Shown here: positions 38,201-51,322 of the stretch, piece by piece
How the letters are laid out: the number at the start of each line of letters is the position of its first letter
Numbering within the stretch: the stretch's first letter is position 1
DNA from: Adenanthera pavonina
Taxonomy: Eukaryota; Streptophyta; Magnoliopsida; Fabales; Fabaceae
Direction of reading: 5' to 3'
DNA: 64,000 bases
Assembly (NCBI GenBank): GCA_026686845.1
Contig: JAIVEN010000020.1
Span: 2,507,501-2,571,500, forward strand
Position numbers and translations under genes: made by a program
The notes under the pieces: generated by a model
Told to the model about the DNA's origin: nothing
Databases searched by the model: none
What the model saw: only the letters and a program-made list of their open reading frames with translations

Positions 38201-39887
38201 TCTCAGAACAATTTGTTCTAACTTCTAATATTGTCCTTAGTTATAAAATCCAGTTTTCTGACTTCACTGCTCTCTTTGTTTATATGCTTCAACTTCTTAG
38301 CAAGGCTTAGAAGAAGTCATAAATTCATTTTAATACATTTAATTATCTTTCATGGTTTCATTGAAGTACATAGTGGTTGAAGTACTATATCTAGTTGCTT
38401 TAAACATGGAACTTTTATTATTTGAATTTGACTTGAATTTTGGAGTGAGCAGATGCCTGACGTGATTGTGGATTATGACATGTCAAAACATGCATACTCA
38501 ATAGTGCATCAAGAGGAAGTGAATGGTGTTTCTGTTGGCCAGTCAGACTTCCCATTTTTCGAGAACGAGGATAAAATTCACGAGGCTTGTGATGTAAGGA
38601 AAGAATGTGCAACAAATTCTGGTTCTCAGACATGGAGAGACTTTTCTCACGTGTACTATTGTCAGAGAGAGGAAGTTATTTCCTATGATGGCACAAGGAT
38701 TCCACTGACCATTGTGTACTCTAGAGAATCCTGGAGAAAGGGTCAATCTCCCGGAATATTGTTAGGTTATGGGGCATATGGAGAAGTTTTGGATAAGAGC
38801 TGGTGTGTAAACCGCCTGAGTATACTGGACCGTGGTTGGGTGGTAGCATTTGCTGATGTAAGGTGGGTTGCCTGATGTTTGTTGTTAAAGCTCTGCTAAT
38901 GGTTTGTAGGCTTGTTTTATGTTACTTAAGTTGATATGAACTGTAAAATTAAATGTTTTGCTCATAGTGTATTGTTACATGGTCCTCTTGGCTAAGATAA
39001 CATGTTTGAAGTGTTTTATGTCATTTATATTTTATGTATATTAATCATGTTATAATGATCATTTTTGGTAGAGGTGGCGGTGGCGGAGGTGATTCTTCAT
39101 GGCATAAGTCTGGAAGTCGATTGAACAAGCATAATTCAATATATGACTTTGTATCATGTGGCCAATACCTGGTTAACGAGGGTTTTGTTCATAGAGATCA
39201 ACTTGGGGCCATAGGATGGAGTGCAGGATGCCTTCTTGTTGGTGCAGCTATGAATATGTATCCAGATCTCTTTCGAGCCTCCATATTAAAGGTTTCCTTT
39301 TCTATATTTTCTATACTCGTTACCATAATTTCCTTGCACTAAGTTTTTGTTTGATGAATACTAGGTACCATTTCTCGATATATGCAACACATTGTTGGAC
39401 CCTAGTCTGCCACTAACAATCCTTGATTACGGTGAATTTGGAAATCCTCAAATACGGGCCCAATTTGATTCAATTTTCATGTATTCTCCTTATGACAACA
39501 TTTCTCAAGGCCAATGTTATCCTTCAGTTCTGGTCACAGCAGCACTCAATGATTCAAGGCAATCTCAGACTTCCCATCATCTATTATATGCCTTGCGTAT
39601 TTTCATGGCAGGCCTTGCTTACTTTCTAGGATAATAAAGTCATTCATGTGACATCTGTTATTGCAAGAAATTTGATGACATTCATTTCCAGGGTTGGAGT
39701 CTGGGAAGGTGCCAAGTGGGTGGCTAAAGTACGAGACAGTACCTGTTCTAATTGTTCTCGTTGTGTCATCATGAAGACGAGTATGATAGGAGGACATTTC
39801 GGTGAAGGCGGTCACTACGCTCAATGCGATGAAGCAGCTTATGAATATGCTTTTCTTATGAAAGCTTTTGGCATTCTCAACAATTAA
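35232..39887 (+). CDS. Prolyl oligopeptidase family serine peptidase (At1g69020-like)
   Basis: Eleven exons: 35232-35599, 36271-36434, 36586-36808, 36906-37050, 37135-37338, 37444-37578, 37763-37891, 38453-38862, 39072-39291, 39365-39558 and 39692-39887. All phases agree, giving about 795 residues. The N-terminus (MALRFLHHSKNH, then Arg/Ser/Cys-rich) looks like an organelle transit peptide. 'VPGKTWQDPYHWM' opens the S9 family region, a beta-propeller-like middle follows, and the C-terminal hydrolase has GWSAG with Ser about 643, 'NDSRVGVWEGAKW' with Asp about 729 and 'GGHFGEGG' with His about 766. Members cleave short peptides. No stop or frameshift occurs inside exons. However, introns 2 and 4 begin GA (36435, 37051) and intron 10 begins GC (39559). 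If the GA sites do not splice, retained introns bring early stops (TGA near 36449 and 37114), so this may be a young pseudogene. Confidence 0.85.
36435..36585 (+). other. Intron 2 with GA donor
   Basis: The exon ends TATG and the intron starts GAAAGT, where GTAAGT would be a perfect donor. The acceptor TTGCAG is normal. Exon phase on both sides (1 + 2 bases) requires exactly this boundary. The nearby GT at 36439 gives the wrong phase. Confidence 0.75.
37051..37134 (+). other. Intron 4 with GA donor
   Basis: The exon ends TCTGAG and the intron starts GAATGG, where GTATGG would be expected. The acceptor ATCACAG is normal. The 84-bp length suits a plant intron. The only in-phase GT (37105) would give a 30-bp intron, too short for plants. 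A boundary one codon later cannot be excluded. Confidence 0.65.
39559..39691 (+). other. Intron 10 with GC donor
   Basis: The exon ends TCAAG and the intron starts GCAATC, ending TTTCCAG. Splicing here restores the conserved 'NDSRVGVWEG' segment exactly. GC-AG introns are a known minor class in plants, though +5 is T here, not the usual G. Confidence 0.75.
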
Positions 39888-42800
39888 CTTATTTGGCTAA
39901 CTGTAGGAAGGTTGTCTTGAATCCGTGGAAGGCGCTTATTCAGGTTGAAGAAAAGATGTTTTATATAAGGTAAACATGTTTCACATTATATAAGCGGCAT
40001 AGTCACTCATTGATACTTAAAAGAACTATCCATGGCTTCTTGTTTTGTAGGATTGCTGTTTGCACTGTTTTTTGGGGAGAAACAGGATTGGATGTCCAGA
40101 ACTAAACAAGCTTTACTGTTTGGGGTGAAGTAAAAGATGAGACTGGTCCAAAACCACAGCCCGGTCTATATATTGGGCTGGGTATTGGGTCAAGATAGCA
40201 GCAGACCCGGCCGTTGTACACCCTTTAATTTAGCCGTATTTGAAAAGACAAATTTTAGTGTAGTTTTCTACAATTGTACTGAAAACAAAAGCTTTGCTGT
40301 TTGGCGGAAAATTGTACATAAATTTTGTTTTTGCCTAATGATTTATAGATTAATTAGAGCAGAGATGCATCATTTTCTGTATATGCTACCTTACAACTAA
40401 ATTGATGAAGGTGAAACCTGGAAGGAAGTGGACGTTTTCAAGGGTGACTCCACAAGCCAGTCGAACATCAAGATTGTTTTTTTAATTTGCATTTTATAAG
40501 CTATAAAAATGACTTTTCTCTTGAAAATTGCCTATTAAATTATTAGTGTGTAATTTCTAAAAAAGGGAATATGAATTAAATAGCATTAATTACCTTTGAT
40601 CAGGTTGATGTCTTGTTTTCAGTACAATTGAAGAGTGAATTGTACTCCAAATTTATCATCGACCTCGTTGTCTCTGTCAGAATTCTTGAATGAATAGAAA
40701 ATGAAAAAAAAAAAAATGAAAGGTGGGAGTTTGTAAATTTATATGACTTTCTGGTTTTAAATTTCGCAGACATATATTTACTAAATTTTACCATCGATAT
40801 CATTTCCCTGAATTAGTTAAATGATTTTACGTTAACCTTCCGTATGAAGCAATGGCGATGTTTTTTGTTTTCAATGAAAATGAGAGAATAGACAGTCCCA
40901 CGAACCAAACATGTTCTTATTTTTCCATTTCACTATTAAATGAATCATGAATATCTTTGAAATTAATGTGCTTTATTTGCACCATGCATGACGCGTGCTT
41001 GTTACACCAAGAAAAAAAAATTACATAGACTACGATCAGCTTCATGTTTTGCCAATGCTTGGGAGTGTAGGTTTTTTAAAGTACAATTAATGTGGTTTCA
41101 CACATTACATTATTTATAACTTATTAATAGTTACTTTCTCAATTTTATTTTATTTGTCTTTTTAGGTTTTTATAAAGATAATAAATAATTTAATGAATGA
41201 TGTAATTTTATTAAATCATTATTAATTATTACTCTTATTATTTATACCAAAACCACATACTACTAAATATTTATGGGTATAATTGAAAAGAAAATAATTA
41301 ATTTTTATTAATTTTTTTAAAATGACAGATAAAATGGAATATTTAAAATTATCTAAAACAATATATAAAATGGATGGATTTATTAATCAAGTTTTTATTA
41401 TTATATTATAATTAAAAAATTATATGGTTTTAATAAAAAAATTAAATGGTTAATTTTAATATTAATTGTAATCTTACAATTTTTTAATGAGAATCATCCA
41501 GTACTTGATATTATTAAATAATTTGAGCCACATTGGTCTCAAATGGGAAAAATTCTTGTGATGAAATTTTTTTTTTATTTACATGACTCGAATATATGAT
41601 TTCAAGACCTTGCTTTAGGACATTCAGAGACCCTTATGCCCTGGTTAACCACTCATAATTAATCGCATGGATCACTTTATTCTATATACTAAACAACAAT
41701 AAAAAGATTAACATGGAAACATTCATTTTTTTACCAACATAACTTGAATAACAAATCAAAGAAAGATGGGAACTCTATAATTTGTGACCACTCCTATCCC
41801 TCTATAAGTATAGATATATATATATTGATCACTAAACGATAAATACATATAGGTAGGTAAATGCACAGGTCTGTAATTTTCAGAGGTAATATCGATCACT
41901 AAACGATAAATACATATAGGTTGGTAAATGCACAGGTCTGTAATTTTCAGAGGCAGGCATTTTTGTGTTCTATTTAAAGACGCTAATTAAAAGCTTATAA
42001 TTTTGTGAGTTTAGAGGCTAAATGACAAATGCTTAAAGATTGGATGTAACAGAAAGATGCATATATGGCTTAGTAATCCAAGCAAAAAGATGAAATGCTC
42101 ACGTTTTCCTGTAAAAATATCATTTGTTTATGGTACGTACGTATCCTTTCTCTATCTTTGCTTTATAGCTTCCAATTAATTTGTTGACAAGAAAATTCTA
42201 ATCATAGGAATGGATGTTAGAGAATTTTCCTAAAAAATAATAAGTTGTACATCCTTCTTTTCTTCCAAGGGAAATTAAAACAAAACAATAAGATTAATAA
42301 GAATAGCAAAAACAGCAGCTGAAAAAAGAAAGTAGTATCACATACAAGCAAAAGTACAGTTGCTAATTATATTAAATTTAGAATAATTTCACACGCGTGC
42401 ACACACACACAAGCAAGAATACGTCGAGAAGATATGCTATATACTGACTTTTTCTTCCCTTACAAATGTTTATATACCCCAGCATAGAGTCCGTATACTT
42501 TTGTTAACGATTACCTTCTTATATATATATATATAATAATGTCTTGATTAAATTACAATATTTTCTTTTAAAATCATGGGTAACAAGGTAACGACTATAA
42601 GAATATCCTTTACTCTGGAATGAATTATATTCAACAGATACATATGAGAAATATGCTGTATTATTCATGGCTTTTGAGAATTGATATAGATTTTATTATA
42701 TATATTCATATTGATATATTGATTTTATAAATCATGAAGATTTATTTATTTATTTATATTCATTGACGACTCTGTCTACTCTTTTAAATTAGACATTTTT

Positions 42801-43444
42801 CTATGCAATGCATTTGGTGTAAGTAATGAATCACACTGTTCATGATTTGAAAATAATGTGATTTGATATAGGTTTTATTGTATATATTAATATATTGATG
42901 AGGCTTGCAAACACACAAATATATTTATAATATCATTTATCGTAAAAACAATGAAATGATTGATTAAATAACAATCTTTGCTTACTTCAAATGCACGGGC
43001 AAACAAGAAAATTAACAACAATATTAATTTCTTCCTTGAGCCAAAAATATATATATTCAACAGATTAATCTGTTTTCATCAATTATTTTTCCTTTTACAA
43101 CACTCAACAACATAATAATAAACACAAGGACGGTGAAGGGCAATATTAATTCATATATTTATTCCCAGAAAGCATCGTGCATCTTTAAATACCCTTCATA
43201 CATGTTCTCTCCAATTCATTGCCTTCTCCCTCCTCCTCCTTCAATCTGAGGTACACCATTTCCAACTCTTCGAACCCTAAAATCTCTTCCTTAATTCTGG
43301 TTCATTTCCCTCTCTTTATAATACTTCACTTATATTGCTTTATATTAACCAGTTACCTAATTTCATTCATTATCATTAATATTTTCGTATATAGAGTTAA
43401 TCATTTATATTATATAGATATACATACCTATAAGTTTACTAGCC
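39888..43444. other. Intergenic sequence between oligopeptidase and fucosyltransferase genes
   Basis: It holds the presumed 3' UTR, a SINE-like piece on the minus strand near 41570-41660 ('GGTTAACCAGGGCATAAGGG', 'AAGGTCTTGAAATC'), a 67-bp tandem duplication at 41827-41955, and simple (TA)n and (CA)n runs. CT-rich leader-like DNA lies just before the next start codon. No other gene seen. Confidence 0.5.
41827..41955. repeat. 67-bp tandem duplication
   Basis: Two nearly identical units beginning GATCACTAAACGATAAATAC at 41827 and 41894 differ at only a few bases. Confidence 0.9.
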
Positions 43445-46400
43445 ATGGGGTACAAGAAGGGTGGTTTTGAGGATTCAGAAGAAATGGAGGACAAAAAGGA
43501 GAAACCATATGGGAAGATGAAGTATGTGGGAATACTGATCAAAGCAGAAATGCTCAAAGGTTTGATCGTCGGAGGGGTTAAGGCTGAGAAACTGAAAGGA
43601 TTGTTATTAAATGGGACGGGCAGTGAAAATCTGAAGCTCCTCATGATGACAAGGTCAAGATTATCGTCTTCATCCAGATTCAAGTTGTGGGGACTTCTGT
43701 TTACATATTTGGTGATGGTTTGGATTCTTGCAGTCCAGTTTATGAATCATTTTTCCAATCTCCCACGTGCAAGTACGTAACTGATTTCTTTCTTTCTTTC
43801 GTTGGTAACAGATTATTCGAAATCCGGTAATTATTGACTAATCTAGATTGGAATCGGATTATATACATACATATATTATATAGTCTTGATGTGCTGTCAA
43901 GTATATATAAGGTAGAACGTCCCATTTTTTATATCATGCGATTATTCTTCATAAATTTAATAGTCAGTTTCAGTGTCTTTGAAAACTTCTTGAAAAGTTT
44001 CTTTTTTGATTTTCTCGAAAAGTTTAATATTTATCTGTCTCTGTCATGATTGAGATAATCTTAAATGGTGAGAGAGCACTCAATAGTGTTTCGTTAGTCA
44101 AATTGCTACGTTCAACTTATGAGCTTTAATTAGGATTTTTTTTAAAGTTTAAGGGAATCACATCTGAATAAATTTATGTCATTATTTAAGACCCCACCTC
44201 GTTATTATTCAGCTTAATTTTTTTCAAGTTAAATTAATTTTTAAAGTGTGAAAATTTAGTTTGGACAATTTTTTCTCCTTTAATCACAATGAAAAATATG
44301 TACTCATTTTTCCTTTGAAACTTTTGAACCTTATATTAAAGATGAAATCTTTTTAATAAAAGAGTAGAGATATTACCCTCTATAATGCAAAACTTATATC
44401 AGCCAAAGAATCACAATTAAATGTCTTTTTGAATTCTTTACAATTATGTTTGTAATTATATATGATAGTACATTAAATGATCTTATAGAGAAGAAATTAA
44501 CTCTTTATACAATCATTTTATATGATTCTTTCATTTTTCCATCAATGAAAAATCAACTATAATAGTATATGTTCGTCTTTGTAGTTGCACGCAATCAACC
44601 AACTATAGCACAGAAATAAGTAAACAAATATATATATATATATATGATCTTTCCCTATATGGCATTAAATGAATCTGCAGAAAACAAGGTTCCTAAAACA
44701 GATCAAATTCATGAAATTCAGTTAAAACATCAAATTGGGGAGTTTAGCGAATATCATAGATTTATCAAGATTAATTAAAAGTTATCTTAAAATTTTTCTC
44801 CACTTCATTTCCTTGCAGGGATTTATGAGAATAATGGATACCTAATGGTTTCTTCCAATGGAGGATTGAATCAAATGCGAGCTGGAGTAAGTGTTTTGTC
44901 TCCTTTAAATTCATTCATATTATTGAATTTATTTTTCATATATTAAATAGTGCACGATATTAAAATTTTTAATTACAAACATAAAATTTCAAATTTTGTT
45001 GCCAAAGGTTGTTTTAGCTATTAATATCAATAACATATAAATTTTATATTAAGTTACATTGTTCACAAATCGTAGACAGTACTCCTAATATAATGCACAA
45101 AAAAACATGTTTAATTGACAAAAAAGTTATGTCTTATTATTTAATATGTTGAACCTACTTAAACCATAAATCCTACAAATTGTGTGGTCCTATATATGTC
45201 CCTCTCCCTCTCCCTCTCCCTCTCTTTCTCATCATTTCTTTTCTATGAGGTCCTACTCTTATTTACTAATCTTACATATGTTCTTTCTTTTTATGAGAAG
45301 ATCTTTCAGACTCCTAGTGGCTTCTTAATATTATTCTGAATTTGGTTGATTTTCCTGCAGATATGTGATATGGTTACCATTGCAAGGTTTTTAAATGTCA
45401 CACTTATAGTTCCTGAATTGGACAATACCTCCTTTTGGAATGACCGTAGGTGAGTGGAATTCTATTTTCTCTTTCACCTTTTTAATGTATGAATCCAAGA
45501 ACAAGAGTCAGCAATTTTTTCTTTGTAGTTTGATTTTCTAATTAATTAAAACAGACTCATCTTAATTAGTTGGATTATGTGTGGAAAAAAACAAATTAAT
45601 TAACCCAATATTAAATAATTATGTGTTCTTGTGATGGCAGCCAATTCCCAGATTTATTTGATGTAGATTATTTGATCAATTCCTTGAGAGATGAAGTTAA
45701 AATTCTCAAAGAACTGCCTCCCAATCAGAAGCAAAAGGTGGAATCAGAATCCCTCTATTCCATGCCACCCATTAGCTGGTCTAACATGACCTATTACTAT
45801 GACGTGGTAAGTAATATACAATTAGTACTAATCATGATTATTTGCATACTGTACATGCACTTCGTACTATATCCATAAATATAATAGTCAAGGATTACTT
45901 TCAATAATTTGATACGTGAATTTCATTTCATGCACATAAATCAAATGAATTTTCAATATTTATGAATTTCGCGAATGAGTAATATGTGGAAGTAAATCAA
46001 GTGGGACCAGTTGATGGAATTATTTAATGCATATACAATAAAGATCTAGTTTCAATAATTTGATGCATGAATTTTATTTCATATGCATGCATTGAATGAA
46101 TTCCTAATATTTAAGAATTTCTGCAATAAGTGGTGTGGGATCCACCTAAGGGTACCATTTTTATTTTCATTCTTTTCGTCTTAACTCATTGATAGATCAT
46201 ATATGAAAAAGAAAAAAAAAAGAAATCATATATATATGCATACCTAACACACTATATTACATTCAACAATTTGACACGTGAATTTCATGTCATGTACACA
46301 AGTTGAATAAACTCTCAATAATTAAAACCTATATTCATTAATCATTAGGTCTCACTATTCACAATGACTCATCTTTCTAATTCTGTGCAATGTCCATGAA

Positions 46401-47772
46401 AATGTGTCTAGTTTTCATCAGTAGGTTCAATTATTGTTCCATTTTCTTGTTTCTTTTCTGAATCTAACTAATTAATAGATCATATTTGAGCGTATGCGCC
46501 ATTGAAAATAATAATGTTGGTGTTATGATAATGAACAGATTCTTCCTCGTATAAAGACCTACGAAGTTGTGCACTTCACAAAATCTGATGCAAGGCTGGC
46601 CAACAATGGGCTTCCTGAGGAAGTTCAGAAACTCAGATGCAGAGTTAACTACCAGGCTCTGAGATTCGCTCCATCAATCGAAAAAGTGGGAAAGAAGATT
46701 GTTAGCTTTCTCAAGGAGAGAGGACCTTACTTGGCTCTTCATCTTCGGTACGAAATGGACATGATTGCCTTCTCTGGTTGCAACGAAGGTTGCTCCGAAC
46801 AAGAGATCGATGAACTCACCAAAATGAGGTAAATTTCACACCTAGATTCTTTTGTTGTTGAATCATCAATATCAATATATCAATATAAATATAAAATCTA
46901 CATCAAACCACATTATTCATAAGTTATAAGATCGAAGAAAGCAAGAAGCGTGTCCAACCCATAATAAAGCTTGACAGTTTGGTATTGGAACTTGATATGT
47001 AGATATGCATATCCATGGTGGAAAGAGAAGGAGATAGACTCAGAGAAGAAAAGATCAGATGGTCTGTGCCCTCTAACACCAGAAGAAACTGCTCTAACAC
47101 TGCTTGCATTGGGGATTGACAGAGGCATTCAAGTTTATATTGCTGCTGGAGACATATACAAAGCAGAGAAAAGAATGGCAGATCTCAAGCAAGCTTTTCC
47201 AAATGTGGTTTGTATTTGAACGAAGCTCTAGAAAATGGATCTGTTTTTGATATGTTATGACAAGGTTATCATGTAGTATTGGTACGTTGTGTTTAGGTCA
47301 AAAAAGAGACATTATTGGAAGCCTCGGAGCTTGAGCCATTCAGGAACTATTCGAACCAAATGGCAGCATTGGATTACTATGTGTCGATAGAAAGTGACAT
47401 ATTCGTACCAACTTACAAAGGCCACATGGCTAAACTTGTTGAAGGCCACAGAAGGTGCTCGTTTTTCTTCTCTAGCACTCCATGAAAGATCTTAGTCACT
47501 TTTCTGTTAATTAACCATTAAACTATGGGTGTTTGTGTTACATGGTCAGGTACTTAGGGTTTAAGAAGACGATAGTGTTGGACAGAAAGCTGTTGGTGGA
47601 ACTAATAGACCAGTACAAAAATGGGACACTAGGATGGAACGAATTCTCGACTTCAGTGAAGGCAGCTCATGCAGATCGTGTTGGGTACCCTACCATGAGG
47701 TCTGTGGTTCCTGGGAAACCCAAGGAAGAGGACTACTTCTACACTAACCCTCAGGAGTGTTTGGATCAGTAA
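43445..47772 (+). CDS. Plant O-fucosyltransferase-like glycosyltransferase
   Basis: Eight exons: 43445-43772, 44819-44886, 45361-45449, 45641-45806, 46539-46828, 47003-47207, 47297-47454 and 47550-47772. All introns are GT-AG and in phase, giving 508 residues. It is a type II membrane protein: a basic cytosolic N-terminus, one membrane span at about residues 80-100 (LWGLLFTYLVMVWILAV), then a lumenal catalytic domain. 'NGGLNQMRAGICDMV' at about 123-137 and 'HLRYEMDM' at about 285-292 are hallmark motifs of the plant O-FucT (DUF246) family, whose known members act in the Golgi. Some are rhamnogalacturonan rhamnosyltransferases (GT106) and one modifies DELLA proteins in the nucleocytoplasm, so the sugar and acceptor cannot be fixed here. 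'GDIYKAEKRM' and 'SNQMAALDYYVSIESDIFVPTY' are also typical. The length fits the family and no defect is seen. Confidence 0.9.
45194..45228. repeat. (CCCTCT)n simple repeat in intron 2
   Basis: About four hexamer units in the second intron of the O-fucosyltransferase-like gene. Confidence 0.8.
45901..46325. repeat. Three spaced direct repeats in intron 4
   Basis: Related ~60-bp stretches of the type 'CAATAATTTGATACGTGAAT' begin at about 45901, 46052 and 46262 in the same orientation. They look like diverged duplications within the fourth intron of the O-fucosyltransferase-like gene. Confidence 0.6.
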
Positions 47773-48109
47773 TTCATTCTCTTGTGTATTAATGCTCAAC
47801 AATGTTTTATGCTTCATTTGCTTCAAAATGGGGATTTATTGAACCATTAGAGACTTCTGATTATATGTTTTCCATTCATATCGATTTTCATTTTCAATGT
47901 GATTATATTAATGATCACTTTTCATCATCCAAGGCAAGGTAATGTATATGAAAATTGATAGTGTATTAATATATGTGCAACTCATAATCCATAAGTTACA
48001 TTTACAATCCTCGTCTTAGAAATGCTCTAGCAAGTGAAGTAGTTTATGTAATGTTTTAGGATTAATTCTTTGGGAGTCAGTCAGTACAAAATGGCTTGAA
48101 AAGTTTTGA

Positions 48110-48395
48110 GGAGGCTGTGGGGAGACACCTCCTGTGGTCCTCCTGCCATCCTTCTTATTTATTTTCTTATCTAAATTTATAGATGAAAAAATAGATTTTT
48201 TAGAATCATACAACGTACAATTTTTTTTTTAGTTTTAATTTAAATGTTACATAGTAAAATCAGTATCTTTATAGTCATATAGTAATAATCCAATATGAGC
48301 TAAAAAGGACACATAATAAAATAAAAATTTCACAGTTATACTTATAAGTTTTGAGTTAAAAAGAAAAAAAGGAGGGATGGCAGGAGAGACGCAGG
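48110..48395. mobile_element. Short inverted-repeat element, unclassified MITE
   Basis: 'CTCCTGCCATCCTTCTT' near 48138 and 'AAGGAGGGATGGCAGGAG' near 48370 are inverted relative to each other and bracket an AT-rich core. No clear target duplication was found. Confidence 0.45.
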
Positions 48396-48399
48396 CGGA

Positions 48400-49140
48400 A
48401 TTTTGGAAGGAGAGGTTCCAAATTCAATCTTGACTTGACACATCCAAATGAAAACCAAAGATTTGAAAGAAGTTAGCTATGGAAGGGTCCAATGGGCTAG
48501 CCACATTGAACAAGCCTAATAGCCCATTTCGCTAAGTATGCTTATGTGACAAAGGATCAATGCCGCCAAAAGTTCCCAAGTCCATAAAAAAAAAAGCCAC
48601 AAAGTTCTAAATTTCTAATCCTGCTAGAGGATAGTTGGTAAAAAAATGAAAATTATGCTTGAGGATTCCATCTTTGAATAGTACAACATGAGATACATGA
48701 CGTACAACTCTAGTTATACTATTATACCAATATATATTAGTATTAATTATTTTTTGTAAATAAAAATTTTAGGTGAATTGGAATTGAGTCCTAAGGACTC
48801 ACTATAGTTAGGATAGGTTTTATAGTTCAAAAAGGTAATTGCATATTGCATATCCTTGAATGGTAGGGTCATATCTTTACTAAATAAACTAATCTCTATT
48901 GACAATATTATTTTTTATAAACATTAAAGATATTTTTCAACCGATAATTAATTAAAAAATTAATTTTTTTGAAGTATAGAGATTATTGATTTAACTATTC
49001 CTAACAAAATATTTTTTATATATATGATTAGAAATTAAACCGTGTACAGCATACCTAAGGAAGCCATTTATTTGCCAGTTGTGTTGGCTCTTGTTGGTGG
49101 TAATATTAATTTTTTAATTAAATAATAATGCGACCCATTT
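48400..49140. other. AT-rich intergenic sequence, nothing recognised
   Basis: No frame, repeat boundary or RNA gene supported. Confidence 0.45.
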
Positions 49141-49309
49141 GTAGGTGAGGCACAAAATCGTTGGGTGTGGACATGGGGACGCGCAGTTTAAAATCAAAAC
49201 CTATAAATCAAATAATTCCCCATCCCCGTTTACTGTTTTATTTTCTTATGCCTTGATTGCTTGTACTGGTCCGGGTACTTTCGTCTCTTTGAACCTTTGC
49301 TTTTGTGTA

Positions 49310-50640
49310 ATATATTGGTCGGGATATCTGTAAGTATACAGGGTCGATCGCGGTAATAAAAAATTTTCGAAGTATTCCAGAGGTCGAACTTAAGGGAGGT
49401 AGTAAATTTATAGTCCAAACTTTTAATCCCAAAAATTAATTGATAATGAAATTGATAATTCAAATTAAAAAGAAAAGAAATAGAAAACAAAATGAAGTCT
49501 GAGTTTTGATTTAGTTTTAGAAGTGTCAAGGGATTAGGATTCACCTTATGAGATAACTAAATTTTATTTCTTTGTTAGACTCTATATAATTATAGTGACT
49601 GTTGTTTCTAAAGCGTCCTAATTACCTCTCGGTCAATTAGTCATAATTTAATTAGGATTCAATTCGTTCCCGCGCAACTAAATTTTCTAATTAAACCTTG
49701 AAAACTACAACATATATCACCATGAATTTCTAATTCTATATCTAAATTAGTTATTCATGTTTATCTCTCTAAATCTGGGTTCACTCTTCACCTCTCAGTC
49801 CATCAAGTTTACCCATTAATTAGATTCTATGGTGATCAAGCATAAAATCCACATGAACGAACAAAAGAGATAAATATAATAAAAAGATAAATTAAATATA
49901 ACTTGAAGAACAAATCCACAGAGTCTTAACTAGAGAAAATAAACTCAATCCATCCCAATCAGGCTACATCCTTACCCTTGATTGGGAAATTTAGTTACTC
50001 ATGGAAATAAAAGTCAAATTAAAACTAAAATCCCAAATCATAGTGAAAATAATAAGAAAATAGAGTTATATTAGAGAATAATGAATCTATCACTAATACT
50101 CCGCAAATCTCCTTGCTCTCTCTCTATAAGATGCTCATAGTTGCTCCCAGATTTGTTTAGAACCGTGTTCTCTGACTTCTGAGTGCGTTTCTGAATCTCC
50201 CCTTGTATTTCTATCGTGTATCCTTATATAGAAAAAATTTAGAAGCTCATAAAAGTCCCAAAAATATCATCAAAACGCGTCAAAAATAAGTTTTTATGGG
50301 CTTTTCTTACTTGACCCGGCGCCGAGTGGCCATATATTGATCCCATACGGCGCCAGGTGGGTACTATTTGTACGGACAGATGCAACTTTCAGCTTCATAA
50401 CGTCATTAGCTAGTATTGAAACTTTGAGTTCGATTTTCATCATGATAACGTTGGAATTTGGGAAAACTCAAAACATGACAGTTGTAGCTCTATGTCTTAG
50501 CTTTCCAACGCATCTTAAATCACCTCAATCGGAGTTCATATGTGAAAGTTATGATCAAAATACCGAAGAGTGTCGAAACTTTTCAGCATGAACGATTTGT
50601 AACTTTTTTGCTCTGAATGCTTCTAAATGAGCCTATAACA
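49310..50640. repeat. Probable retroelement non-coding segment
   Basis: Long moderately AT-rich sequence with the words 'GATCGCGGTAATAAA', 'CCCGGCGCCGAGTGG' and 'CGGCGCCAGGTGGG' (50318-50360), followed by 'GTAGCTCTATGTCTTAGC' type text. It resembles LTR or untranslated retroelement DNA and compares in style with 2.5-3.8 kb and 53.6-54.4 kb. The short frame at 50337-50591 has no recognised homology. Confidence 0.35.
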
Positions 50641-51322
50641 TCATGAAATAAAAAAATATGTCACATCATGTCAAAATATATCAATGTAAATATATTTAGA
50701 TATAATTTAGAGTTTAAATATGGATATTTTATATGTATAAAATAGACACATCATATATCTTACTTTTATGACGTATATTGTGACATAAATTGTTAAATAA
50801 AGAATTATTGACAATCACGCCACCCTGCTAGTCAGCCAATGATATCAGAGAACGGTATGAACAAGCAGCTTCCTATATAATTTCAAATCAATAGAAACGG
50901 AAAAATTGTTTGATGCTTCTATCCTCTTTCCCAAACAACACTAGTCAAATCTCTCTTTGTATATAAATACACACACACACACACAACTACCACACATGCA
51001 TCTTCCTCCTAATTAAGCATCCTTAAACTAAAATTTTACACTATTTTGTACATGCATCACTCTAATTTTGCAATGTTGCACCTTGTGAACAGCTCACACG
51101 AAGTTGGTGAGGCGTCAATTTTTGAAATTTTCTAAGCTGCCGGCTCACACAAATTATAAGTCTATAATGACCAAACAAATTAAGAAAATGATTGGCGTGG
51201 TTTATAATATTGATATCGTATTGAATACGGTGCAGGAATGAATCTTGTTTATATTATTGTGTGGACATTACCGACGAATTAAATTCACTCTTACTCCATG
51301 TAATAGTGTTTCCAAGTTTCCA

